A stretch of DNA of 64,000 nucleotides from Fibrisoma montanum (GTDB lineage Bacteria; Bacteroidota; Bacteroidia; Cytophagales; Spirosomataceae), in NCBI RefSeq assembly GCF_003583365.1, contig NZ_QXED01000003.1, positions 558,001 to 622,000 on the forward strand, written 5' to 3'. Within the stretch, counting starts at the first letter, position 1, and each line of letters starts with the position of its first letter. A model generated the notes under the pieces. The model saw nothing but the letters and a program-made list of their open reading frames with translations. It was not told the origin of the DNA and did no database searches. The translations under genes and the position numbers were made by a program. Shown here one piece after another: positions 42,907-51,616 of the stretch.

Positions 42907-43944
42907 ATGAACAATCAACAATCCCGTCGTCAATTTCTGGGCGCGTCGGCTGCCCTGGCCGCCAGTGCCGTCGTGGGCACTAATAAACTGTTTGGTGCTC
43001 CAGCCATCATCCGGAACCTCAACAAACCGAACTCGCTGATCAACGGCGTTCAGGTTGGGGTGATTACGTACTCGTTTCGCGACCTGCCCGACCAGAGCGC
43101 CGAGGCTACGCTGAAGTACGTACTCGACAGCGGCATCAGCGCCATTGAGCTGATGGGTGGCCCGGCCGAGTCATTTGCCGGGGCGCCGAAGAATACGGTT
43201 GATATGCGGTCGGTGTATCCCCTGATGCGGAAACGTCGCGACAACCAGTCTCTGACCGCCGACGAGCAGAAAACACTCACGGAGGCTGAGAGCCAGATGA
43301 AAGCCTACCGGGCGGAACTGGCCAAATGGCGGATGTCGGTACCCATGTCGAAGTTTGAGCAGGTCCGCAAGATGTATAACCAAGCGGGCGTTTCGATCTA
43401 TTGCTTCAAGCCCGACGCCTTTGGTATGCAGAATGCCGACGCCGAAATCGACTACGGGATGCGGGCAGCCAAAGCGCTGGGAGCTAACCAGGTCACGCTG
43501 GAGCACCCTGCCAACGATGCCCATACCCTGAAGCTGGGACAGATGGCGCAGAAACACGGCATCCGGGTGGGGTATCATGGCCATGAGCAGCAAACGCCTA
43601 CGTTCTGGGATACGGCCCTGGCCCAATCGCCGGGCAACGCCCTGAATTTCGATCTGGGTCACTACGTAGCGGCCGGGCAGCCCGACCCGCTGGGACTCGT
43701 TCGGCAAAAGCACGACCGCATTGCCAGCATGCACATCAAGGATCGCCAGACGCCCGACCACGGCAAGGGCAATCTGCCCTGGGGGCAGGGCGACACGCCC
43801 CTGACGCAGGTGCTGAACCTCATGCGGGAGCAGAAGTACACCTTCCCGGCTACTATTGAACTGGAATACAAAATCCCCGAAGGCTCAAACGCCGTAGCCG
43901 AGGTCAAAAAGTGCATGGAGTACTGCCGGAAAATTCTGAGCTAG
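42907..43944 (+). CDS. Tat-exported sugar-phosphate isomerase/epimerase-like TIM barrel
   Basis: A 345-residue protein with a twin-arginine signal (SRRQFLGASAALAASAVVG). The AP-endonuclease-2/xylose-isomerase-like TIM barrel has VGVITYSFRDLPDQSAEATL, ISAIELMGGPAE, KALGANQVTLEHP, GIRVGYHGHEQQ, NALNFDLGHYVAAGQ, IASMHIKDRQTPDHGKGNLP and ATIELEYKIPEGS, which carry the metal-binding Glu/His/Asp set. Such proteins are co-located with Gfo/Idh enzymes in sugar metabolism in Bacteroidota. The substrate is unknown. Confidence 0.88.
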   Translation: MNNQQSRRQFLGASAALAASAVVGTNKLFGAPAIIRNLNKPNSLINGVQVGVITYSFRDLPDQSAEATLKYVLDSGISAIELMGGPAESFAGAPKNTVDMRSVYPLMRKRRDNQSLTADEQKTLTEAESQMKAYRAELAKWRMSVPMSKFEQVRKMYNQAGVSIYCFKPDAFGMQNADAEIDYGMRAAKALGANQVTLEHPANDAHTLKLGQMAQKHGIRVGYHGHEQQTPTFWDTALAQSPGNALNFDLGHYVAAGQPDPLGLVRQKHDRIASMHIKDRQTPDHGKGNLPWGQGDTPLTQVLNLMREQKYTFPATIELEYKIPEGSNAVAEVKKCMEYCRKILS

Positions 43945-43961
43945 ACACGGGAATTACCAAT

Positions 43962-44056
43962 TTTTTTGTCATCCCGACGCCAGGAGGGATCTTCGGTAGC
44001 CGGAGGAATTCTCAGCCTCACCCGAAGATCCCTCCTGGCGTCGGGATGACAAAAAA
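43962..44056. repeat. Long palindromic repeat (35-bp arms)
   Basis: A perfect 35-bp inverted repeat (43962-43996 / 44022-44056; arm begins TTTTTTGTCATCCCGACGCC) with a 25-bp loop. The GTCATCCCGA...GGGATCTTCGG type is a widespread bacterial interspersed palindrome. It lies between convergent genes and its T-tract could terminate both. Confidence 0.85.
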
Positions 44057-44111
44057 GTGCTATAATTAACTAATATAGATTTTACTGCTTACCAGCCATA
44101 CTTCACGGTAT

Positions 44112-44807
44112 CTACTTCTTCCGTACGTAGATGTCGTTGCTGATGGATTCGAGCCGAACTGCGGGCCCTCCGCCGTTGACAGTTCCCTCCAGTTGATAAC
44201 CCACCATAGGATTCTTCTGGCGCTTGCTCGTGAAGTTTATGTCCAGGTCGGAGTACACTTCGCCGGTGATGGTCTTCATGGCCAGGTTCGCGCCTTTCGC
44301 TCGGGGCCAGCTCATGTCCACGTACCCGCTGATGGATTTAGCCGACACCGCTTCGGTAGCGCCCTGAATGTTCACGTTGCCGCTGATGGTTTCGAGTTTC
44401 AGCTTTGCTTTCTGGGGTAGGTACACCTGGTAATTGATGTCGCTGCACAGGACGTAGCGGGTCCCGTTTCGATCGTTCCACGACGTATTGCCGGAGCCGG
44501 GACAATCCTCGGCTTTGCCTTGCTTCACCATCTCTTTGTCAAAATCGACCCCGACGCTAATTTCTTCGGCGGTCGAGCCGGTCGTTACCAGCAGGGCGTC
44601 GTTCAGTTTGCCGCCGTTGATCGTTACGTCGATCCGAACAGACACTTCGGGTTTATCCCAGTACCGCACCTGAATACTGTCGGCGAATTTGAGGTTCAGA
44701 TTGACCAGTTGACCCTGGGTGAACGGCAGCTTCTTGTCAATGATTTTCTGGGCAAAAGCCGGGCTGATGAACAGGCCAAGCACGAGCAGGCATATATTCT
44801 TTTTCAT
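44112..44807 (-). CDS. DUF4097-type secreted beta-helix protein
   Basis: A 231-residue protein with a signal peptide (MKKNICLLVLGLFISPAFAQ). It repeats short beta strands of the DUF4097 type (KLKLETISGNVNIQGATEAV, SAKSISGYVDMSWPRAKGA, AMKTITGEVYSDLDINF). Such domains form stacks of strands in envelope proteins linked to sigma/anti-sigma systems. It is the last gene of an apparent four-gene unit, 33 bp after the related gene ending at 44841. No partner or ligand is known. Confidence 0.75.
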   Translation of the reverse strand: MKKNICLLVLGLFISPAFAQKIIDKKLPFTQGQLVNLNLKFADSIQVRYWDKPEVSVRIDVTINGGKLNDALLVTTGSTAEEISVGVDFDKEMVKQGKAEDCPGSGNTSWNDRNGTRYVLCSDINYQVYLPQKAKLKLETISGNVNIQGATEAVSAKSISGYVDMSWPRAKGANLAMKTITGEVYSDLDINFTSKRQKNPMVGYQLEGTVNGGGPAVRLESISNDIYVRKK

Positions 44808-44840
44808 GCACGTAGACTGGTTGAGGATGGAACGGCTCAT

Positions 44841-45620
44841 TTATTTCTGCTTTCGGATGTAGATGTTGCTGCTTACGGTATGAAGCTGGAGTTCCACCCC
44901 GCCCCCGTTCGTTGTGCCGTCGATGTTGTTGCCCCCACCCACGCGCGGCATACCGTCCTTCGTCCCTTTCAGGCCCAGGTCAAAGTCGGTGTACATTTCA
45001 CCGGTTATCGACCGCAGCTTCATATTCGCTTTGGTGTTGCCGGGCAGCGTAATGTCGATTGGTCCGCTAACCGTAGAAATGGCGGTCGGCTTGTCCTGGC
45101 TGAGGGTCGAATACACCACCTTGACCTCTCCGCTGGTGCTGTTGGCCACAACCGGCCCCGTTACGTTCATCAGGTCGATGTCGGCGTTGTGGGTACGTAC
45201 TTCCAGGTCGCCGTCCATATTACTGATGGCAATGTCGCCCCCGCGCCAGTTGGTTTGCTGATACAGCACAGCCACCTTCCGGGGCAACCGGATCGTATAC
45301 TTGATCTCCTTACGAGTCGCTTTTTCGATACGCAGCCCACCGTTTTCCGGTGTCACGGCCAGACCAAGGTTCGTGTTGTCAACGGCCGAATTGTAGAGCG
45401 GCTTCAACCCTTTGGCGCGTTCGGGGGGGGCTTCGAGGCCCGACGACGCCTGGATAATCACCTCATCGCCGTTGTGACCTTCTACTTTGACATCACCGGC
45501 ATCAATCTCAATGATCACTTTGCGGTCTTTCGAATTGGCAAGTTTGGTCTTGTATTCCTGGGCGTAGGTGTTGGTAAGGCACCACAAAGCCGTGGCACCC
45601 AGCATAAGGAGCTTTTTCAT
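44841..45620 (-). CDS. DUF4097-family secreted beta-strand-repeat protein
   Basis: A 259-residue protein with a signal peptide (MKKLLMLGATALWCLTNTYA). The DUF4097 strands are clear: KVIIEIDAGDVKVEGHNGDE, DIAISNMDGDLEVRTHNADI, GPVVANSTSGEVKVVYSTLS, AISTVSGPIDITLPGNTKAN, LRSITGEMYTDFDLGLKG. It shares the plan of the next gene, GEVY/GEMY and NIYIRK ends included, so the two are likely a tandem duplication. It is probably periplasmic or outer-membrane-facing and controlled with the sigma factor upstream. Confidence 0.78.
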   Translation of the reverse strand: MKKLLMLGATALWCLTNTYAQEYKTKLANSKDRKVIIEIDAGDVKVEGHNGDEVIIQASSGLEAPPERAKGLKPLYNSAVDNTNLGLAVTPENGGLRIEKATRKEIKYTIRLPRKVAVLYQQTNWRGGDIAISNMDGDLEVRTHNADIDLMNVTGPVVANSTSGEVKVVYSTLSQDKPTAISTVSGPIDITLPGNTKANMKLRSITGEMYTDFDLGLKGTKDGMPRVGGGNNIDGTTNGGGVELQLHTVSSNIYIRKQK

Positions 45621-45667
45621 TGGTACGTAAATTGGGAATTGGTGAGTTGTTTTGTTTGTGTTTGGTG

Positions 45668-45735
45668 GTTTGTGGTTCGTAGTTTGGGGTTGGTGGTTGA
45701 ATGGGCGGAGCAACTACAAACCACGAACCACAAAC
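45668..45735. repeat. Imperfect inverted repeat of GTTTGTGGTTCGT type
   Basis: GTTTGTGGTTCGTAGTTTG and its near-complement (AACTACAAACCACGAACCAC, then CAAACC) face each other across a 24-bp spacer between the anti-sigma and DUF4097 genes. Could fold as a hairpin attenuator or be a simple repeat. Confidence 0.5.
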
Positions 45736-45748
45736 CACAAACCCCGAA

Positions 45749-46525
45749 CTAAGAAGGCGAGTTGTGACCCGCCAGCCGGTTGACGCCTTCTTCGGCCTTG
45801 ACGCGCACGACGTCCAGCACCTGTTGATTTCTGGCCAGTCGCTGAATCTGATCAACGGCCCGCTTTTCCTTAATGGCTACCAGCGATTCGATCAGGTTAA
45901 TCTGCACGTTCGGGTCGGTCTGAATCGACAGCGACTGGATCAGCGCTTCCCGCACGCCCGGCTCATTCTCGAAACGTAACAGCGCCTGACAGGCCGCCAG
46001 CCGTACGTTCACGTTGGCGTCGAAATTCAACGTATTGATCAGCAGCTGCGTAATTTCCTGGTCAACCTGCGACAGTTCATAGCTTTGGTTCACCGCCTGA
46101 ATCCGTTCGCTGGCTGAGGTATTCGGCATCTGTTCAAACGCCAGCACTTTTTTCATTTCCAGCGCGGAGGTTGCCTCAACCGGGGAGGTCGCCGGTTCGC
46201 CGGTCCGCCACTGATCGTAGAACAGGCCACCGGCAAACCCGAGCAGCAGCAACGCTACGCCGGCCGCAATGCGCAGGCTCCACGTCGTCAGTCTGCGTAC
46301 CGTACCGGCCTCCGACTGGTTCAGTTTCTCGGCCAGTCGGTTGTTGAACACCATAGAGGGGTGTTCCTTCCGGGCGTCGGCGAAGTGCCTGAACTGAGCC
46401 GCGTGGCTTTCCAGATGGGCCGGAATATTGTCGCCCTGGAAAAACTGCCGCAGTATGCGTTCTTCCGCCAGCGAGGTTTCGCCCTCGTAGTATCGCTCCA
46501 GCAGTTCGTCAATATCCTGCTTCAT
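45749..46525 (-). CDS. Anti-sigma-factor-like membrane protein with HEAT repeats
   Basis: A 258-residue protein. The N-terminal about 85 residues (DIDELLERYYEGETSLAEER, ILRQFFQGDN) resemble an anti-sigma cytoplasmic region; a single helix follows (IAAGVALLLLGFAGGLFYD). The C-terminal part contains HEAT-like helical repeats (TLNFDANVNVRLAACQALLR, SIQTDPNVQINLIESLVAIK). It overlaps the sigma gene by 17 bp, so the two are translationally coupled. It would hold the sigma factor at the membrane until an envelope signal is sensed by the periplasmic HEAT domain. This is inferred from the arrangement. Confidence 0.8.
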   Translation of the reverse strand: MKQDIDELLERYYEGETSLAEERILRQFFQGDNIPAHLESHAAQFRHFADARKEHPSMVFNNRLAEKLNQSEAGTVRRLTTWSLRIAAGVALLLLGFAGGLFYDQWRTGEPATSPVEATSALEMKKVLAFEQMPNTSASERIQAVNQSYELSQVDQEITQLLINTLNFDANVNVRLAACQALLRFENEPGVREALIQSLSIQTDPNVQINLIESLVAIKEKRAVDQIQRLARNQQVLDVVRVKAEEGVNRLAGHNSPS

Positions 46526-47027
46526 AGTTGTTTGCTTTTACGTAACCCTCGCGCAGCCGTTGCCGGGCCCGCGATACAATCACCCGAATGTTGTTGACAC
46601 TAAGCCCGGTCACCTGCTCGATCTCTTCGAACGAGTATTCTTCTACGTCGCGCAGGTGAAGAATCAGTTTCTGCTGATCCGGCAGCTCGTCCATTAGTCG
46701 GCGCATCAAATCCGCGCTGTCGGCGAGTTCCACCTGCCGGTACGGCGACACGCCCTCGGCCGTAATTTCCAGCATATCGGCCGCATCGTCCATTTTCTGG
46801 CGGCTGTGTGCTTTGAGCTTGTCCAGACACAGATTCTTGGTCATCCGAACGGCCAGCGCTTCCACGCTGTGATACGTATCCAGTTCCTGGCGGTTGGTCC
46901 AAAGCCGCATCAAGACTTCCTGCAACGCATCCTCCGCTTCTTCGCGGTTGCGCAGAAACAACTTGGCCAGCCGAAATAGTCGCCCCTGGACCGGAAGTAT
47001 GCGTTGTTTGAAAGCTTGTACATCCAT
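46509..47027 (-). CDS. ECF RNA polymerase sigma factor
   Basis: A 172-residue sigma-70 family protein. Region 2 is visible as LFRLAKLFLRNREEAEDALQ EVLMRLW, and region 4 as QQKLILHLRDVEEYSFEEIE followed by QVTGLSVNNIRVIVSRARQR. The open frame to 47057 has an unlikely N-terminus; 47027 (MDVQAFKQRI) is chosen. Together with the overlapping anti-sigma gene and two DUF4097 genes, it forms an envelope-stress-type operon. The promoter should be between it and the divergent hydrolase at 47309. Confidence 0.9.
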   Translation of the reverse strand: MDVQAFKQRILPVQGRLFRLAKLFLRNREEAEDALQEVLMRLWTNRQELDTYHSVEALAVRMTKNLCLDKLKAHSRQKMDDAADMLEITAEGVSPYRQVELADSADLMRRLMDELPDQQKLILHLRDVEEYSFEEIEQVTGLSVNNIRVIVSRARQRLREGYVKANNYEAGY

Positions 47028-47308
47028 TTCAATGACAAAGACGAGCCCGGCAGCCAAACATTACAGATTATAGAAAAAATTTTTGAAAATTTTCTCAGCC
47101 ACCACGTAAACTTCTGTTAGTCAGCAATCTAAACAACCTTGGATGTAGCGTCCGATGCTCTACGCAGCAACAACGCTCGTTCGTTTCAAAAACCGATGGC
47201 CCCACCACCTTCCCGGAAGCAGAAAAAACCACGCCCACGTATAAACTCCCTGATCAATCGTAAACTTTACGGTTGTCGTATGGATTTACATACTGAACAC
47301 CTTTACTG

Positions 47309-48205
47309 ATGCGCCTTTATCGATTAGTTTGGCAGGTGCCTGCTGCCCTGCTCCTTATTACAACGATGCTCCTGTTTGCCAATGAGTTCGCCATAGCCCG
47401 GCCCAGCCGACGGGTTAAAGACATCCCTTACGTTGCCAGTACGTTGCCCGGCTTCGACCCGCAACGGCACATCCTGGATGTCTACAGCCCCCGTAAACAA
47501 TCGGCGACGCCCTACCCGGTTGTTGTGTTTATTCACGGCGGTAGCTGGAACAGCGGCCGGAAGAATCTGTACACCTTTATTGGCCGGCGGCTGGCCAAAC
47601 AGGGTGTCGTCGCGGTGATTATCAACTACCAGCTCGCCCCAACCGTCGAAGTGCCGGCCATGGTCGACGACTGTGCCCGAGCCGTGCTGTGGACCCGGCA
47701 GCACATTGCCGACTACGGTGGCGACCCGAACCGCATCTACGTTATGGGGCATTCGGCGGGTGGCGGCCTGGCGGCTCTGCTGACGGTGAAAGACAGCGTA
47801 TTTTCCCGTCTTGGCGTCGACAGGAACCCGATCAGTGGGGCGATTCTCGACGATCCGGCCGGCCTGGATATGTTCGATTACCTGACCAAAATGGAGTACC
47901 CCAACGACGAGCAATACCTCGTGCCGTTCGGCAAAGACCCGGCCGTGTGGCGGCAGGTATCAGCTTTGTATCACCTCACGTCCGATGCGCCCCCTATTCT
48001 GATGTACGCGGGCGAACGTACCTACCCAAGCATCGCGAGCAGCACCCGAAAGTTCGAGAAGCGGTTGCAGGAATTAGGAATCAGGCATGAATTCAAGGTC
48101 CTGCCGGGTAAGAAACACATTCCGATGGTGACGCAGTTGTTCTGGCAAAACAACATCATCTACCGCGATCTGCTCCCATTTGTGGGCGCTAAACCCAGCA
48201 CATAG
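47309..48205 (+). CDS. Secreted alpha/beta-hydrolase (esterase/lipase)
   Basis: A 298-residue enzyme with an N-terminal signal (AALLLITTMLLFANEFAIA). The oxyanion motif VVFIHGGSWNSGRKN and nucleophile motif YVMGHSAGGGLAALL (Ser in GHSAG) are followed by the acid and the histidine in FKVLPGKKHIPMVTQ. The HGGSW form is characteristic of the hormone-sensitive-lipase/BD-FAE branch. The substrate is probably a short acyl or acetyl ester. Confidence 0.88.
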   Translation: MRLYRLVWQVPAALLLITTMLLFANEFAIARPSRRVKDIPYVASTLPGFDPQRHILDVYSPRKQSATPYPVVVFIHGGSWNSGRKNLYTFIGRRLAKQGVVAVIINYQLAPTVEVPAMVDDCARAVLWTRQHIADYGGDPNRIYVMGHSAGGGLAALLTVKDSVFSRLGVDRNPISGAILDDPAGLDMFDYLTKMEYPNDEQYLVPFGKDPAVWRQVSALYHLTSDAPPILMYAGERTYPSIASSTRKFEKRLQELGIRHEFKVLPGKKHIPMVTQLFWQNNIIYRDLLPFVGAKPST

Positions 48206-48325
48206 CACTCCCACCTGGATGAGTCCTGCACCGTATGCTAAGCGAAGCGCCGTTGTCCCGTAGCTGCGTAAACTTTCCGCTTGCCCGGAGGTTCTGCCAA
48301 TAACGAACTAAACACAGTCAACGAT

Positions 48326-48484
48326 ATGGAAAATCAGGAACCACAAGACCCGCAGGCACCCACACTGGGTCAGACCGACTACGATTCAGTCGATTTTGAT
48401 CAGGCCACCAACGACAACGAAGCTGCGGCAATGGAATCGGGCGCGGATCTGGACGATGAAACCAATCTGGGCACGAAGCCCTGA
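48326..48484 (+). CDS. Small acidic protein, unknown
   Basis: A 52-residue, highly acidic protein (MENQEPQDPQAPTLGQTDYD, SVDFDQATNDNEAAAMESGA, DLDDETNLGTKP). It is expected to be disordered. The start at 48326 gives an ordinary coding unit, while the upstream extension to 48281 looks random. I do not recognise a family. Confidence 0.5.
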   Translation: MENQEPQDPQAPTLGQTDYDSVDFDQATNDNEAAAMESGADLDDETNLGTKP

Positions 48485-48777
48485 ATCCGTTTACGCAGTA
48501 TTGGGTCCTCCTCACGGCCGTCAACCCAGGTTCGCGTTTGTTGGGGAGGGTTACCGTAATGCCGGGCAAAACGCCCTGTTGGGGTTATGTTATTTTCATA
48601 GGCCTGGCCAAAATACGTGTGGTCACAACCAATGTCTTTCGTGACGCAAGTAGTCAACCTTAAACAGCTAAGCGTAGTCTTTAGTGGCGTTTCTGTTATG
48701 CTGACGCAGGAAGCATCTTCAGAAGCACCATAAAGGGTTTCACCCGGCCGCCAGGTTCGATCTTCTTTCATCGGTTA

Positions 48778-50136
48778 TCATTGCTCAAACGCACCCCGAT
48801 CGCGGCCTTTTGACCGGGAGCGGGACTTGCCCAGTATGTCAGTCCCCGGTGCCAGTTCATTTGTGCCGGAATGTAGCGCCCGGCTTCCCCTGGCTAACCG
48901 GAAATCACCTTTTGTCGGATCGGCCTGAACATTGATAAATTTAGGCTCTGCCACAATGTCATTCGCCCCCACAAACACATCCTGGGCAGTTGGGTACAGG
49001 TTGTAATCCCAGCGAATGTCATTGTTTCGATTGTTGGAGGTGACCTTACCACCGGGCCGTGGTACAATCACATTGTTCAGGATCACAACATCTTCCGAGC
49101 GGTTAGGAAACAACTCCTGATAACCAACAATGCCACCGTTATGGTAGGTGGTGTTATTGATGATGTCGACATGACGAGTACGGAAGGTATGAATACCTGA
49201 ACCGCCGTTGAAGACGCTTATGTTGTTGGCTACCAACGCCCTCCCCTTCCACTCGGGGCGCTTGGGCTTTGCCGGCCGGGCCGCAGCCGCCTGCCCGGAA
49301 TCGGCTTTTACCAGGGCGTCTGCGTTGGGATTCGTAGCCCCCTGTTCGCCGTCGGTCACGTCCAGAATGATGCCGTTACCATCGCTCAGTTTACCGATTT
49401 TCTCCCAGGGCACGAGTGTTTTGTTGTTCCAGACGTAATTACGCTGGATGATGATATGGTAGCCAGGCGCATCGTTGTAGGCCCAGTTGTTCAGTGTGGA
49501 GATACCAGAGCCGCCGTAGCGCATAAACCAGGCATTATCATACACCCGGCAGTCTTCAATCGTCAGGTAGTCCATTTCGATACCGACAATGCCTCCACCT
49601 GCGCATTTGCCTACGGTGCAGTTGCGGATTACTACGTGATGCGGCTTCTGATCGGGTAGGTTCGGACGCCCATTGACAAAGATGCCGTTGGAGTTGAAAA
49701 AGGGGTTTGGTTTGGGCTTTTTGGCGTCTTCCTGAGCGGCAAGCAGCACAATGGAATCGTTGTTACCAATCACCGTCAGCCCATCAAGAACGTGGTATGA
49801 CCCCGTGATGTGAATACCATTCCAGCCAGCCGGACGAACAACAGGCGTGTGACCAGGGCGAGCTTTCCACGTGATCCAGGCATCGGCCCGGCCTGAACGG
49901 GTGATGGCCAGCACCGCACTGCCGTTACCGGTGTCTTCATTGGTATAGATCCCATTGCCCACCCACACCACATCGCCGGGCTGCACCCGGTCGGCGGCTT
50001 TTTGCAGGCTCCGGAAGGCGGTCCGGGATGTTTTACCGTCGTTAGTATCGTTACCATCGCCGGATACGTACCAGGTTTGGGCGAAGGCAGAGCGGCTAAT
50101 CAGACACAGGATGATCAGAAAGCGTATAGACATCAT
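48778..50136 (-). CDS. Secreted right-handed parallel beta-helix protein (pectate-lyase-like)
   Basis: A 452-residue protein with a signal peptide (MSIRFLIILCLISRSAFAQ). The opening TWYVSGDGNDTNDGKTSRTA and FRSLQKAADRVQPGDVVWVG is the usual start of PbH1-type right-handed beta-helix carbohydrate-active proteins. Further rungs are HHVVIRNCTVGKCAGGGIVG, YLTIEDCRVYDNAWFMRYGG, HVDIINNTTYHNGGIVGYQE. It may be a polysaccharide lyase or glycosidase; the catalytic residues cannot be assigned. It is downstream of the Gfo/Idh gene on the same strand. Confidence 0.8.
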   Translation of the reverse strand: MMSIRFLIILCLISRSAFAQTWYVSGDGNDTNDGKTSRTAFRSLQKAADRVQPGDVVWVGNGIYTNEDTGNGSAVLAITRSGRADAWITWKARPGHTPVVRPAGWNGIHITGSYHVLDGLTVIGNNDSIVLLAAQEDAKKPKPNPFFNSNGIFVNGRPNLPDQKPHHVVIRNCTVGKCAGGGIVGIEMDYLTIEDCRVYDNAWFMRYGGSGISTLNNWAYNDAPGYHIIIQRNYVWNNKTLVPWEKIGKLSDGNGIILDVTDGEQGATNPNADALVKADSGQAAAARPAKPKRPEWKGRALVANNISVFNGGSGIHTFRTRHVDIINNTTYHNGGIVGYQELFPNRSEDVVILNNVIVPRPGGKVTSNNRNNDIRWDYNLYPTAQDVFVGANDIVAEPKFINVQADPTKGDFRLARGSRALHSGTNELAPGTDILGKSRSRSKGRDRGAFEQ

Positions 50137-50281
50137 GGATAAATATGTTAAACTGACCCTTACCCCGTTTTGGTGGATTTTCTGGATCGACGAAGCAAAA
50201 AAATCAGGCAGCACACCGACTACCTGATTCCAATTATACTAACCTTTTGAGTACAAGTTCTAGACGGTCCGGCCCCTTCCC

Positions 50282-51616
50282 CTACACCACTACATTCCAG
50301 CCTTTAGCGTACTCCCGCGACCAGAATTTCAGAGCCTCTTTGTCGTTAAGGATGTGACCGTTCGTGGGATCGCAGTGCAGGGTACGGCCGACTCGGTAGG
50401 CAATATTACCGAGTTGGGGCAATAGAGTTGATTTGTGTCCTTCCAGAATGGGCGCGTTAATGGTTTCAACCCCGCGAATGGCCTGGCAGAAGTTCAACAG
50501 ATGCAGACCATCGAGCTGTTCGGTGGGGCTGACGGGGTTGCCTGGATCATAGGGCGTGTTGTCTTTTACCTCCGATACGAGCTTGTTGGCACTGTCATAA
50601 ACCTTATAGCTATTACTGCCGGGGTAGACAATCGTGCCGTTGTCGCCGTAGAAAACGACACCCCGGCCACTGCCTTCTGAGGGATAGCCGTTGCAGCTAC
50701 GTCCCTCCCAAGTGCAGGCTGTGTTGTTTGGAAAGTTGAAGGTGATCGTTTGAGTATCGGGTGTTTCCCAGTCGTCTGTAAACCCAAACCGCCCCCCGGC
50801 CGAGACTACCTGCACAGGGTAGTCAACACTCAATCCCCAGCGAGCCACGTCCAGCTCGTGGGTGCCGTTGTTGAGGGCCTCGCCCGTACCCCAGTGCCAG
50901 AACCAGTGCCAGTTGTAATGAACTAGATTATCACGATACTCCCGGCGGGGAGCCGGTCCCTGCCAGAGATCAAAATCAAGGGTCGAAGGCACCGGTATAA
51001 CCTTACCTTTACCAATCGATTTTCGGTTGTTGACGTACCAGGCCCGGGCAAAATAAACCCGCCCGATGGCCCCGCCGTGCAGTTTGGCAATCATATCCCG
51101 AACGTTGGTAAACGTCCGGCGCTGACTACCCATCTGCACCAGTTTCTTGTATTTGGTGCTGGCTTCTACCAGCATCTCACCCTCGTGGGGATTGTGGCTA
51201 CAGGGCTTTTCGACATAAACGTGCTTGCCGGCCTGAAGCCCTAAAATAGCGGCCGGCGTGTGCCAGTGGTCAGGTGCAGCAATTGCCAGGGCATCAAAGT
51301 CCTTTCGCTGGAGCATCCGACGAATATCACTGAAACCCTGCGGTTTCTTGCCAGTGAGTTTTTCGATCTCTGCGACGGTTCGGGCCAGTACAGTAGCGTC
51401 GGGATCGCAGATGTAGCCCACTTCTACATTGGGCAGTTTGGCGAAGGTTTTAGCCAGAAACGCCCCCCGGCTGTTGGTACCCATAATCCCGACGACCACC
51501 TTGTCGTTCGCGGAGTACCCCCCAGGTGTATCATAGTACGCGTAGAGGTTAGTGCTTGTCAGCGCACCAGCCCCGATCAGGGCTGTCTGTTTAACGAAAT
51601 CGCGACGGGTTGGCAT
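50282..51616 (-). CDS. Tat-exported Gfo/Idh/MocA-family oxidoreductase
   Basis: A 444-residue protein with a twin-arginine signal (TRRDFVKQTALIGAGAL). The Rossmann domain (VVVGIMGTNSRGAFLAKTFA, VGYICDPDATV) continues to ALAIAAPDHWHTPAAILGL and HVYVEKPCSHNPHEGEMLVE, the EKP motif. The second domain has NYWHWFWHW-like WHWFWHWGTGEALNNGTHE and binds the sugar substrate. It resembles the gene at 35209 in plan. With the beta-helix gene downstream, it probably processes a released sugar in the periplasm. Confidence 0.9.
   Translation of the reverse strand: MPTRRDFVKQTALIGAGALTSTNLYAYYDTPGGYSANDKVVVGIMGTNSRGAFLAKTFAKLPNVEVGYICDPDATVLARTVAEIEKLTGKKPQGFSDIRRMLQRKDFDALAIAAPDHWHTPAAILGLQAGKHVYVEKPCSHNPHEGEMLVEASTKYKKLVQMGSQRRTFTNVRDMIAKLHGGAIGRVYFARAWYVNNRKSIGKGKVIPVPSTLDFDLWQGPAPRREYRDNLVHYNWHWFWHWGTGEALNNGTHELDVARWGLSVDYPVQVVSAGGRFGFTDDWETPDTQTITFNFPNNTACTWEGRSCNGYPSEGSGRGVVFYGDNGTIVYPGSNSYKVYDSANKLVSEVKDNTPYDPGNPVSPTEQLDGLHLLNFCQAIRGVETINAPILEGHKSTLLPQLGNIAYRVGRTLHCDPTNGHILNDKEALKFWSREYAKGWNVVV

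Noticed and set aside
44520-45752. 410-codon open frame on the plus strand
   Set aside because: Covers two DUF4097 genes in antisense and shows no signal peptide or domain.
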